Shown here piece by piece: positions 9,985 through 18,756 of a stretch of DNA of 38,302 nucleotides; position 1 is the first letter of the stretch; every line of letters starts with the position of its first letter. The notes beneath the pieces were generated by a model, which saw only the letters and a list, made by a program, of their open reading frames with translations, was not told the origin of the DNA and ran no database searches. Source of the stretch: a virus; the IMG/VR virus record IMGVR_UViG_3300037628_000039, positions 1 to 38,302 of that record; one strand, written 5' to 3'. The position numbers and the translations under genes were made by a program.

Positions 9985-10785
9985 TTATTTAAGTTTTTTA
10001 TCGATAGACTTATAAACTTCAAGTCCTTCATCTGTTTGGAACCAAGCAGCCATTGCTGAATATGGGTTCTCATCAAAAGGAACTGTCATTAATTTTCTAC
10101 CGTTAGTACCCCAAGTAAACGTTCTTTGATCTTGAGACAACTTAATAATACCTGACTCAGTTGCGTTAATAGCAAAGTTTCTAAGTACTACGTTTTCGTC
10201 TTCTGCTAAATCTAAAAACAATTTAGGGTTTCTCTTAGCGAATATTAATATATCTCTTTTTAGTTCTTTAGAACTTAAACCAGATACAGCTGAGCCGTTT
10301 TCAACTCTTAATATAGCTTCTGCTTGTTCAATATCCATTACTGAAGCAGCATTTAATGCTTTAATTTCAAACTCTATCATATCTAACTCATCAACAGCTA
10401 CAGCTTTTTTATCAAATTCATTATAAACTTTTCCTTTAGCTGGATGATATATAGATAATAGTTTTTGTAATTGAACTTTTTCTTTTGGTACATATAATGT
10501 TCCATCTTCAAAAACAATATGCTCTAAAGTAACTGGTCCTTGTTGCTCATCAACAAATACAGATCTTTGATTAGTTGCATATCTTAACTCTCTGTTATAG
10601 CCTTTTACAGGATCAAACCAAAACATTGGATGCCTAGGAGTATGTCTTGAAGGAATTTTAAATGTTAAAGGTTCTTTTGAACCTTTTAAAAAATAAGTTC
10701 TATCTTTGTATTCCCAAGTATCTTTTTTTACTTCAGGAGTTGCTGGGGCTTTAGCCACAGGCTTTTTCTTTTCTTTTGTTTCCAT
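9985..10785 (-). CDS. Conserved virion-region protein, 266 aa, unknown function
   Basis: Lys-rich start (METKEKKKPVAKAPA) followed by a compact, soluble alpha/beta protein without signal peptide or membrane segment. Notable stretches are TYFLKGSKEPLTFKIPSRHT, HPMFWFDPVKGYNRELRYA and GRKLMTVPFDENPYSAMAAW. It sits between the capsid gene group and the ring proteins and is fenced by its own terminators on both sides, implying a separately tuned expression level. Upstream of its ATG is a pure A/T leader (TATTATATTATATTATATTATG on the minus strand is interrupted only by the start). A head-completion or virion role is inferred from position only; I do not recognise the family with certainty. Confidence 0.75.
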   Translation of the reverse strand: METKEKKKPVAKAPATPEVKKDTWEYKDRTYFLKGSKEPLTFKIPSRHTPRHPMFWFDPVKGYNRELRYATNQRSVFVDEQQGPVTLEHIVFEDGTLYVPKEKVQLQKLLSIYHPAKGKVYNEFDKKAVAVDELDMIEFEIKALNAASVMDIEQAEAILRVENGSAVSGLSSKELKRDILIFAKRNPKLFLDLAEDENVVLRNFAINATESGIIKLSQDQRTFTWGTNGRKLMTVPFDENPYSAMAAWFQTDEGLEVYKSIDKKLK

Positions 10786-10807
10786 AATATAATATAATAT
10801 AATAATT

Positions 10808-10835
10808 AAAAAAGACCCCGCCGAAACGGGATCTT
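10808..10835 (-). terminator. Rho-independent terminator after the capsid gene group
   Basis: On the minus strand the transcript would read AAGAUCCCG-UUUCGG-CGGGGUCUU followed by UUUU. This is a 9-bp stem whose single irregular pair is a G-U wobble in this orientation but a C/A mismatch on the plus strand, which fixes the direction. Left arm 10812-10820, right arm 10827-10835, T-tract from 10813 down to 10808. It lies just after the 95-aa gene that follows the major capsid gene. Confidence 0.9.
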
Positions 10836-10849
10836 ATTATTGTTAGCTA

Positions 10850-11137
10850 TTAAACAGAAGCCATAGTTGTAGAGCTAATTCCAGAGCTTAATGATAATAC
10901 TGGAGCAGGGCCAGAAGCACCGTTCATTTTATCAATTGCACCTAAAATAGCATCAACATCAGCTTGAGTTAAATTAGAAGATCCATCTATAGTAACTTTG
11001 TAACCACTAAGGTAACTTACTACTACATCATTACTAACTAATTTAACCATACCTACGTTTTCCGCAGATACTAAATCAAATTCAGCAGAAGTTCCAGTAG
11101 CAACTGTACTATGCTTTTTTATTTTAATATATCCCAT
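10850..11137 (-). CDS. Small protein after the capsid gene, 95 aa (possible head decoration)
   Basis: A short soluble protein starting MGYIKIKKHSTVATGTSAEF, with a predicted beta N-terminal half and a short helix (TQADVDAILGAIDKMNG), ending in a Ser/Thr-rich tail. It is 26 bases downstream of the major capsid protein and just before the first strong terminator, so it is probably made at the same high level as the capsid protein. Small genes in this place often encode head decoration or auxiliary proteins; that is inference. No recognised family motif. Confidence 0.65.
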   Translation of the reverse strand: MGYIKIKKHSTVATGTSAEFDLVSAENVGMVKLVSNDVVVSYLSGYKVTIDGSSNLTQADVDAILGAIDKMNGASGPAPVLSLSSGISSTTMASV

Positions 11138-11163
11138 TTTCTTTATCTTTTAAATGTTAATAA

Positions 11164-12636
11164 TTATATAGTTGACTTAAACAATACGAAGTTATTCGCA
11201 GCTTGAGTAACTAAACATCTTTCAGATAAGAAGTGAACTTCCATAGCATCAAGAGCAGAAGTATAAGCACCACCTACAGAACCTGTAATCCAGTTTTTAT
11301 ATCGTCTGTCATCAGTTTGAGAAGCTCTATATCTTACGTGTAAGAAAGGACGTCTAATGTTTGATCCTAACATTTGATCATAAACAGTAGTAGTACCAGC
11401 AGGAACCATAACACCATCAATATCAGATGTTAAGCCTCTAGTAGTAGCATCGTTTAAGTATTTCCAGTCAGTTTTGTAGAAGTCATAAGAACCTCTTCTA
11501 AATCCTGAAAAACCAAAGTTAAGTGCCATTTCTGACTCATTGTCAAATAAACCATAAGAAGCAGCTTGTGTACCAGCATAACCTCCGCCAGCCATAGCAG
11601 CAATCATATCATCAAAATCCAAAGCAGTAGCTCTGTTTAAGAATAACATGTTTTCTTCAATAGCTCCTTGCTTGTCAAGTTGCTTAAGAATAGCATCAAA
11701 ATCACCTAATGCACCAGCTCCAGGAGCAGCAGCACCAGCAAAATTTTGCCATACATTACCTCTTGTTTCAATAGCATCAAATAAACCTTGAGTACCTATT
11801 GGAGCAACTCCAGAAGTACCAGCATTATTTAATGTAAATTGAGTATCAGCAAAAGTAGTAGCGTAATCAGCAGTTGCAACACCGGAAGCAGCAGCAGCTT
11901 TTACACCTTCAACGCAAGTCATCTCTAAGTAATCTTCAAAACGTAGTCTTGTTTCAGACTCCGCTTTTAAATACCACATGTAACCTGATGTTCCATCTTC
12001 AGTAGCAACTTCAATCCAGCCAATTTGAGCAGCATCAGAACCTGATACTTCAAATTTATCTTTAATGATAACTGGGTTGTTTGAAAAAGTTTCTGGAGTA
12101 GGCTCAATAGATCCAACCATTTGGCTAGTTCCTTTTGCAAACTCTGAACCGTAAACAAACATTTTTAAACCAGTAGTTCCTAAATTAGCAGCAGTTAAAC
12201 TAGCGGCTTCGTAAGGTACAGCAGTAATAGCTAAACCAGTTACATCAATAACTAAAGCTTTTACAGTAGTAAAGCCATCAGCTACAACGATAGTTTGGTT
12301 TAATCTTACAGCCTGGTTACCTGTTATAGTTAAAACATCACCAGCTCTAGTTACACCTTCATAAGCGATGTGTAATCTATTTTGCTCAGACCAAATTACT
12401 TGATCAGATGTCATAGGCATTTCAGCGCCTACCATTCTCAAGAAAGCAGATAAAGTTCTGTTTCCGTATCTTTCTACTTCAGCTTCGTAAAGCTCAGGTA
12501 GATATTGTTGTGTCCAAGTCGAAAAATTAGCGTCGTGAAAATTGATATAGTTATCAACCACAGCTTGTTGTTTCGGCATAGGGACAATTGATGGTGGAAA
12601 TGCTCCGCCACCTGCAGAATTGTCTAAAAATCCCAT
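11164..12636 (-). CDS. Major capsid protein, 490 aa
   Basis: Likely HK97-fold major capsid protein. It directly follows a typical scaffold gene and a portal gene. Its length (490 aa) matches crAss-like major capsid proteins, and its sequence is what one expects: a flexible N-terminal arm (MGFLDNSAGGGAFPPSIVPM), a long helix region (FSTWTQQYLPELYEAEVERY), many small and aromatic residues, and a C-terminal half with a recognisable axial-domain-like stretch (RRSYDFYKTDWKYLNDATTR lies near residue 385). An internal beta domain about residues 95-170 (RAGDVLTITGNQAVRLNQTI...) may be an inserted surface domain. No protease motif. Followed by a 95-aa gene and a strong terminator. Confidence 0.85.
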   Translation of the reverse strand: MGFLDNSAGGGAFPPSIVPMPKQQAVVDNYINFHDANFSTWTQQYLPELYEAEVERYGNRTLSAFLRMVGAEMPMTSDQVIWSEQNRLHIAYEGVTRAGDVLTITGNQAVRLNQTIVVADGFTTVKALVIDVTGLAITAVPYEAASLTAANLGTTGLKMFVYGSEFAKGTSQMVGSIEPTPETFSNNPVIIKDKFEVSGSDAAQIGWIEVATEDGTSGYMWYLKAESETRLRFEDYLEMTCVEGVKAAAASGVATADYATTFADTQFTLNNAGTSGVAPIGTQGLFDAIETRGNVWQNFAGAAAPGAGALGDFDAILKQLDKQGAIEENMLFLNRATALDFDDMIAAMAGGGYAGTQAASYGLFDNESEMALNFGFSGFRRGSYDFYKTDWKYLNDATTRGLTSDIDGVMVPAGTTTVYDQMLGSNIRRPFLHVRYRASQTDDRRYKNWITGSVGGAYTSALDAMEVHFLSERCLVTQAANNFVLFKSTI

Positions 12637-12655
12637 TTTTATATTTTAGTTTAAG

Positions 12656-13801
12656 TTATTTTTTTATTTTATTTATTTTTAACTTAGAACTTGTATCACC
12701 AGAAATAGCTCTTACTTTAAAACCATTTAAATAAACATCACCCGGAACCTCAGTTCTAGCATCTTTGCTTATATTCTTTGATTTAGCAGTAATATCTTTT
12801 ACAGCGTCACTTTTACCTTGCTCATAAAAATGAGAAGCAATAGTGTCGATGTTTCTAGCTCCATATATAGCTTTGTGGTATGCACCTGGATCATTAACTG
12901 TACCATCTTCGTTTAAGAACTTCTTAATAAATGTTGTTAGATCAGATTGCGCCTCGGCAACTTCATTAGCATCTTTAACACCGTATCTAAATTTCTTTTC
13001 ACCAACCTCGAAATCAAAACCTTTGAAATCATTAGTAAAATAATCTTTAGTTGCAGTCTTAAAGCTTTCATGACTTTGCTTTGCTACCTCTTGTTCTTTG
13101 TTATATCTATTGAAAAAATCAGTTGCTTTTTGTTGTTCTTGAGTAACGCCCGGTCTCAACTTGATCTCGTCGTAGTACTTCTTTTTCGTTTCCTCCAAAA
13201 AGTTTTTGGCTTTTGCAATTTCTTCCTTATAAGCAAGTTTCTTTTTCTTTTGCTCACGTTCCTCAGCTTCTTCAGGATCAAAGTAAAATTTATCTTCTAA
13301 TATAAAATCTACTTCTTCTCTATCTAAGTGAGGCTTAGTCTGTTTGTAGTATTCTCTAAGTAAAACATCCTCGTCTACATCAGTATAGTCTCTGCTTAGT
13401 CTTGCATAATCTTCTAATGTACCACCAGTCTCTTTCATAAACTCAACAAGTTTTTCTACGTTTTCAGGTAAATCTACTTGTTCAGCAACTGGCTCAGGTG
13501 CTTTTACAACCGGTTTTTCTACAGGAACTTCATCTTCTGCTACTTCATTTATAACAGTAAACTCTTCTTCTTTAACCGGCTCTTCCTTATTTTCTACTTT
13601 TTCTTCAACCTTTTCTTCTACAATTTCTTGTACAACTTCTTTAGTTTCTTCAGGTTGTTTTGTTTCTTCTTCTTTTTTAGTTAAATCTACTTTAGTTGTA
13701 GGTTCTGTATTAACTAATTTTTTAGGTTTCTTTTTCATTTTAAAGTCACCTTGTTCTAGAGTTCCATCAAGAGCCTCTTTTACTTCTTCTTTTTCTGACA
13801 T
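12656..13801 (-). CDS. Capsid scaffold protein, 381 aa
   Basis: Highly charged protein. The first ~110 residues are almost entirely Glu, Lys, Val, Pro and Thr (KKEEETKQPEETKEVVQEIV), followed by acidic and helical segments (LREYYKQTKPHLDREEVDFI; REQKKKKLAYKEEIAKAKNF) and a basic C-terminal tail ending KLKINKIKK. An acidic, coiled protein with a basic C-terminal capsid-binding end, placed between portal and capsid genes, is the classic scaffold pattern (T7 gp9, P22 gp8). The start at 13801 is preceded by a pure A/T leader. Nothing suggests a linked protease domain. Confidence 0.85.
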   Translation of the reverse strand: MSEKEEVKEALDGTLEQGDFKMKKKPKKLVNTEPTTKVDLTKKEEETKQPEETKEVVQEIVEEKVEEKVENKEEPVKEEEFTVINEVAEDEVPVEKPVVKAPEPVAEQVDLPENVEKLVEFMKETGGTLEDYARLSRDYTDVDEDVLLREYYKQTKPHLDREEVDFILEDKFYFDPEEAEEREQKKKKLAYKEEIAKAKNFLEETKKKYYDEIKLRPGVTQEQQKATDFFNRYNKEQEVAKQSHESFKTATKDYFTNDFKGFDFEVGEKKFRYGVKDANEVAEAQSDLTTFIKKFLNEDGTVNDPGAYHKAIYGARNIDTIASHFYEQGKSDAVKDITAKSKNISKDARTEVPGDVYLNGFKVRAISGDTSSKLKINKIKK

Positions 13802-13823
13802 AATATAATATAATAATTAATAA

Positions 13824-16259
13824 TTAACCCATCCCAAAAGGATTGAGCATTGGCATAGGCTCTTCACTAGGTGTTGGCTGATCTTTTTCAGTTGCACTTG
13901 TTTCAAAGCTTGTTGGTAGTAAATCGTTTTGTCTTTGGTCTATTAATTGAGACTGTTGAGAACCTTCAATACGTACTCTTTCATCTTTACGGTCTTCAAT
14001 TTCTTTTTCTTTGGTTTTTAAACCATTAACTTCCATTTGTTTTAATTCTAAATCAAACTTATGTTGTTGGTTCATGATCATTATCTTAACTTCAGCTTCT
14101 TGCCTGTATTTTTCAACATCAAACTGTACTTTAGCTTGTTCAAACTGTACTTTTTGCTCTGTTAATATTTGTTGTTTTTGAGTTTCAGCTAATGCTTGTT
14201 TTTCAGCTGCTTCTGCCTGCGACTGAGCTTGCTGTTGTATTTGCTGAAGTTTCATTTGTTGTTCAGCTGCTTGCTTTTGCTGTCTACGTTGTTTTAGCAA
14301 TTGATTAGCTAATGTTAAGTTTTTAACCTCTCTAATGTCTATAGCATCTTCTAAATCAATACCACCTGTCTTAAGTGCTATTTGTATATTCTGTTCTAAT
14401 TGAGCTTTTTCTTCATCATCTGGCTCAAGATCTAAAAATATACCAAAGTCATATATGTTTTTATCCATTAACTCTGTCAATGTAGACACATTAAATTTAG
14501 TTATACTGTTTTGTAAAGCTGATCTAGTAAGTGGAAACATTAAAGCATCACCTATTCTAAGTGATATGTTTTCACAATTTTTAAGCGTTAGATATAAACT
14601 AGCTTGTAATATATGTCTAGTTGCAGTATTTGAGTTAGCAGCAGCTATTTTCTGTAAACCTACTAAGGAGTTTTTATCAGGACTACTAGCATCTCTAGCT
14701 TCATTTAAACCTGTAACATCTCTAATAAGTTGTAAGTAATATTGATAAGTTTGTATTAAACTTTGTATTTTAGCTCCACCATTACCACTTTGTAATTCTT
14801 GAATAGGAACTTTACCTGGGTTCATGTCACCATCTTGAGTGAATGATCTACCAACAATAGAACCTGTTTGAAAATACATATTTAAAGCTTCTTGCGGATT
14901 ATATGTTGTTCCGTTACCTAAGTCAACCTCAGCTAACCCATCAACATCCATATAAACACCATCAGGAACTACTCTAGATAATACTTGTTGCAGTTTAAGG
15001 TGCGTTAATTGAATCATGTCAGCAAAACCTGTTATACGATTAACTAATGAATCTATACGTCCTTTATACATTCTAGGAGCACATATATTATAATTCATAT
15101 TAACCTTAGTAGTGTCAGCATTAGGCCTTGTCATATTTTGAGCCATTTCCCATCTTAGCATTTTAGGGTGCCCTAGTATTTTAACTCCACTATATAGTAC
15201 TTCTATAGATCTAAAAGCTTTAGTAAAGTTAACTTCTTCTGGTGGATTAAAAGCATCTGTTTTTTCTAATGCTTTTTCTAGACCATTTGGAGTTTCTTTT
15301 ATTTTAAATACTTGATTAGTAAATGTTTTATATTCAAAATATACTACTTGTATTTTATCGTCAAAATATCTACCTTCTGCCTGGTTTCTATAGTTAGAGT
15401 TACCTGGATACTTACTTATTTCCTTTAATTCCTCTGGTGTTAACATTGGGAACTGCTTTTTAAGCTCTGCCATACTAAGTCCTTTCACTTCACCAACATA
15501 CCATATGTCTTCAAAGTTTGGATCTTCTGTGTATGAATAAACTAGATTAGCAGGATCAACATAACTAATTCCAACACCTTCTTGCAAGTTGAACTCTGTT
15601 TTTGAACAAGCTATACCTAATACGGTTAAATCATGATTTAATCTTCTTCTAACTAGATCATATTTATTGTAATCTAAAACGTAGTTAATAGCTTCTTCTT
15701 GAGCTATTTCAATTCCTTGTTTATAATTAAGCTGCATGTAAACAGATACTTCATCTGGATTTGTTGGCATGTTTGACTTACCACCGCCGGTTGAAACATC
15801 TAAACCTAATTGAGCTTTTGCTTTAGCTATATATTCTCTAGCGTAAATATCTTTCATTAAACCTTGAATATATGCGGATCTTTTTCCAGTGGAAGAAGGA
15901 TCTTGAGCATAAGCTTTAATATCGTAGTTTTTTTGAGACATGCCGTTTACAACTATGTCTACAAATTTAGAAATAATAGGTACAGGTGTCCAGTCTAGGT
16001 TTAAGTAAGATAAATCTCCATTTATAGATAGTTCATCTTTGTACTTTTGAACAGATTGCTCTCCTCTAGCATATAGTCTTAATTGATGGAAGTTATTGTA
16101 GTTAGTTGAAAACCTATAACCTCCAGCACCTGTTCTAGTACCAGAAAACCATTCGCCTTCTATAGCTTGTCCTACTTTTAATCCATAGTCATAAGACGCT
16201 TTAACTGCATCAGGTACTACCTGATCCGGAAATGAACTTCCATAACTAGTTTCTATCAT
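13824..16259 (-). CDS. Portal protein, 811 aa
   Basis: Long portal-type protein between TerL and scaffold. The N-terminal two thirds carry the alpha/beta portal body (WTPVPIISKFVDIVVNGMSQ; RRRLNHDLTVLGIACSKTEF; PRMYKGRIDSLVNRITGFAD), and after about residue 660 there is a long Gln/Ala/Glu-rich coiled coil (RRQQKQAAEQQMKLQQIQQQ), ending in a Pro/Met-rich tail (PSEEPMPMLNPFGMG). This matches crAss-like portals, which are longer than the ~500-aa portals of lambdoid phages and end in a helical barrel. Its ATG overlaps the TerL stop (ATGA, 16256-16259), so portal and terminase are coupled. The portal forms the dodecameric DNA channel at the capsid vertex. Confidence 0.85.
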   Translation of the reverse strand: MIETSYGSSFPDQVVPDAVKASYDYGLKVGQAIEGEWFSGTRTGAGGYRFSTNYNNFHQLRLYARGEQSVQKYKDELSINGDLSYLNLDWTPVPIISKFVDIVVNGMSQKNYDIKAYAQDPSSTGKRSAYIQGLMKDIYAREYIAKAKAQLGLDVSTGGGKSNMPTNPDEVSVYMQLNYKQGIEIAQEEAINYVLDYNKYDLVRRRLNHDLTVLGIACSKTEFNLQEGVGISYVDPANLVYSYTEDPNFEDIWYVGEVKGLSMAELKKQFPMLTPEELKEISKYPGNSNYRNQAEGRYFDDKIQVVYFEYKTFTNQVFKIKETPNGLEKALEKTDAFNPPEEVNFTKAFRSIEVLYSGVKILGHPKMLRWEMAQNMTRPNADTTKVNMNYNICAPRMYKGRIDSLVNRITGFADMIQLTHLKLQQVLSRVVPDGVYMDVDGLAEVDLGNGTTYNPQEALNMYFQTGSIVGRSFTQDGDMNPGKVPIQELQSGNGGAKIQSLIQTYQYYLQLIRDVTGLNEARDASSPDKNSLVGLQKIAAANSNTATRHILQASLYLTLKNCENISLRIGDALMFPLTRSALQNSITKFNVSTLTELMDKNIYDFGIFLDLEPDDEEKAQLEQNIQIALKTGGIDLEDAIDIREVKNLTLANQLLKQRRQQKQAAEQQMKLQQIQQQAQSQAEAAEKQALAETQKQQILTEQKVQFEQAKVQFDVEKYRQEAEVKIMIMNQQHKFDLELKQMEVNGLKTKEKEIEDRKDERVRIEGSQQSQLIDQRQNDLLPTSFETSATEKDQPTPSEEPMPMLNPFGMG

Positions 16260-18484
16260 TTATTTTGTATTTTTGAAACAAACCCTTCGTTGTCGTATTT
16301 TTTAAAACTCAAATTAAGTGGTTGTTTATTTTTAATTGCATTAGGTCTATAATTATTTTTATTACAAGCCATAATAGCTAAACCAGAACTAATAGTAGCA
16401 TCGTACTTGGTTCTATTATTTATATTAAACTTAGACCAGTCTTGTAATGTTTTTTGGTGATACATGTCTCCAAAAGAATCTTTTAATATGCCTACGTAGT
16501 TTTCTATATAAGCTTCTATAGCAGCGGCATGTGCTTGTTTAATGTCTTCACTTGAATTAGGTATTCCACCTATTTCTTTTTCTGTTACAGATAATCTATT
16601 CCACAACTTATCAGGTCTGTTCATACTAAAACCTCTATAACCTCTTCTTCTTAAATAATATAATAATCTAGGTCTATTGTTTTCAGCTAGTATTGGCATA
16701 CCATAAAATACTAAAGACATTAAAACTTCTTCAAAAAATATATCAGCTGTTTCAGGTCTAGCTATATACTCTAAAAAAAAATGATTAGGCGGTGCGTCTT
16801 CCATTGAAAACTTAGTCAGTCCATGTAAAGCTCCATTAGAGCCTTTACCATCAACAGTACCGCTAATGTCGTAACTATCACAGCCAAAAGCTCCAATATG
16901 TTCGTTACCTGGATATTTAATGCCATTTTTTATTATAATTTTATTTTGCAAATTACTAGGTGGTACCCAACTTATATTAAACCTACCGTTATTATCAGGA
17001 ACAAATTGAACTCTAGTATCTTTAATCCCACCTTCCCACATAAATTTACCTCTAGTAACATTAGCTTTGTTATTAAATTCATCATTATAATCTACTTGTT
17101 CATAGATTTTAATTAGATTAAATAAACTTTCTTTTGTCTCGTCTCTAAAGGCATGAGCTTCAGTTCTTGGAAATTGTCTGTAATATTCGTTTAAACTATC
17201 TTGATCAGACTTTAAACCGTCAACTTCGTTTTCCCAGTGTTCAATAACTCCTGTTGTAATGTCATAACCATCAGCTCCTTTGACTTTATGCTTGCCTCTA
17301 GTGAAGACAGGTAATCCATAAGTATCGATGAATCCCTCATAGTTCCATTCCATAGGAACGAACAGGCTATAGAGTCCAGAAGATGTTTGTCCGTTTCTAT
17401 TTCTTTTAGTAACGTCTGAATTATTGTAAAGTCTTTTAAAATTTTCTCCACCTTTGTCTAAAGCATTTGAAGTTGAGCCCATCATACATTTACCTACTAT
17501 TCTAGATCCTAGTCTTAACGTAGTTTTTGTAACTCTCCAGTTGTTTAATATATTATCAGGTCTTTCCCATTTACCACTTTCATCATGAGCTAATAGCTTT
17601 AGCTTTTCACCATCATAAGAGTTATCACCTGTGTTTTTCCAGTCAATAGTTGTATCAAGCCCATCTAGCTCTCTTAGCTGTTCATTCGACTCAAGCTTCC
17701 TTCTAGTAAGTTTCGATGCTGGAACACGATATGCCAATTCAGTCTTCGGCCTATCCATACCATCTTGAATGGGTTTAAAAAAGAACGGGTAGTTAACTGA
17801 TATGGGTACAACTTTATCTGTAAACATTTTTTTTGCATCAGCACCAGACTTTGACAATATACCAAATCTTGAATCTGATGATATTGTAGCTTGGTTAACA
17901 AGCTCTGCTGATGACATAAATGAAAATCCAGATCTTCTGTTTTTAAGATAACACATTCCATAACACCTGTCGTCTGCTTTGCATGCTTCCCAAAATATAT
18001 AGAATAATCTATTTGCTTCTCTAAAATTTGGAGCTCCAACGTCAATCTTTGACCACTGCAGGTACATGTAATGAGTGCCAGTAATGTAAGTATCAACACC
18101 ATTGTTATGAAACCAAAATCCTTGTTCTCTTCTAGTAAACTCATTATCAATATAATCGTACCACTTTTCTTTAAATTCAGCTGGGTATTCTTCCCAGTCA
18201 AACCTACTTTTAATTCTACTTAATTCTTTTGGATATTCTGCTTTTTCCCAGTATTGCTCCGCTTTTTCTTTACTTCGTTTAAACGATTCATTTGTTGCTG
18301 GTAAAGCAATCCTGAGATTCTGTATTTCAATGATTTGTCCAATTTTACCTGTTTTACTTATTACTATAAAATCATAATCAGAATTATAACCATAATCCCA
18401 TTTTTTAAATCTATTGTTTTTAGCTAATATCTTAGGATTTACAACGTCCTTAATTTCTTTCCAAAGAGTTTGATTATAGCTCAC
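16256..18484 (-). CDS. terL: Terminase large subunit, 742 aa
   Basis: DNA-packaging ATPase/nuclease. The ATPase shows a Walker A-like loop of the variant KxRRxGxS kind (YLKNRRSGFSF, about residues 179-189), a Walker B (KLLAHDE, 296-302) and a coupling motif (GSTSN, about 336-340). The RNase H-like nuclease has acidic candidates D536 (FGCDSYD), E601 (PILAENNRP) and D695 (TKYDATISSGLA). The length of 742 aa fits crAss-like terminases. It overlaps the small upstream gene by ATGA (18481-18484) and the portal by ATGA. It cuts concatemeric phage DNA and pumps it through the portal. Motif positions are read directly from the sequence; family placement is recognition. Confidence 0.92.
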   Translation of the reverse strand: MSYNQTLWKEIKDVVNPKILAKNNRFKKWDYGYNSDYDFIVISKTGKIGQIIEIQNLRIALPATNESFKRSKEKAEQYWEKAEYPKELSRIKSRFDWEEYPAEFKEKWYDYIDNEFTRREQGFWFHNNGVDTYITGTHYMYLQWSKIDVGAPNFREANRLFYIFWEACKADDRCYGMCYLKNRRSGFSFMSSAELVNQATISSDSRFGILSKSGADAKKMFTDKVVPISVNYPFFFKPIQDGMDRPKTELAYRVPASKLTRRKLESNEQLRELDGLDTTIDWKNTGDNSYDGEKLKLLAHDESGKWERPDNILNNWRVTKTTLRLGSRIVGKCMMGSTSNALDKGGENFKRLYNNSDVTKRNRNGQTSSGLYSLFVPMEWNYEGFIDTYGLPVFTRGKHKVKGADGYDITTGVIEHWENEVDGLKSDQDSLNEYYRQFPRTEAHAFRDETKESLFNLIKIYEQVDYNDEFNNKANVTRGKFMWEGGIKDTRVQFVPDNNGRFNISWVPPSNLQNKIIIKNGIKYPGNEHIGAFGCDSYDISGTVDGKGSNGALHGLTKFSMEDAPPNHFFLEYIARPETADIFFEEVLMSLVFYGMPILAENNRPRLLYYLRRRGYRGFSMNRPDKLWNRLSVTEKEIGGIPNSSEDIKQAHAAAIEAYIENYVGILKDSFGDMYHQKTLQDWSKFNINNRTKYDATISSGLAIMACNKNNYRPNAIKNKQPLNLSFKKYDNEGFVSKIQNK

Positions 18485-18756
18485 TTGCTTCTCCCTTCTG
18501 CAAAGCCTTTAAAAGTTTTTTGTTCTTTAACTTCTTTAGGTTTTTCATTTAACATATCCTCTTCTATTTGTATACGATTAAGTATTTCAAAAGCATCGAA
18601 TATAGCTAGTTTCTTTGTTGCGGCAGCATTTTTTAATCTATCAGCGCTTACATCGTCGTCTGAGTCTACAATCTTTTCTTTTGCCACCTTAATAAGTTCC
18701 TCAACTGCCTTTTGCCCAGCTTGGATTATTTTCTTCTTCGTTTCCTTGGTATTCAT
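18481..18756 (-). CDS. Small protein coupled to TerL, 91 aa (possible terminase small subunit)
   Basis: Alpha-helical, charged protein. The N-terminal helix (MNTKETKKKIIQAGQKAVEE) is followed by an acidic turn (VDSDDDVSADRL) and a conserved-looking helical core (KNAAATKKLAIFDAFEILNR), then a Lys/Glu tail. It overlaps the upstream 197-aa gene by 56 bases and TerL by 4. The place just before TerL and the small helical build suggest a DNA-recognition small terminase subunit, but I see no clear helix-turn-helix and the length is short for one, so this is only a suggestion. A later start within the overlap cannot be excluded. Confidence 0.65.
   Translation of the reverse strand: MNTKETKKKIIQAGQKAVEELIKVAKEKIVDSDDDVSADRLKNAAATKKLAIFDAFEILNRIQIEEDMLNEKPKEVKEQKTFKGFAEGRSK

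Noticed and set aside
13478-13684. Plus-strand Phe/Leu-rich open frame opposite the scaffold gene
   Set aside because: It is the antisense reading of the Glu/Lys-rich scaffold codons (GAA/AAA gives TTC/TTT); composition artefact.
17674-18201. 175-aa minus-strand frame inside TerL
   Set aside because: Lies in another frame of TerL, whose own frame shows the Walker motifs; the alternative protein has no sensible pattern.
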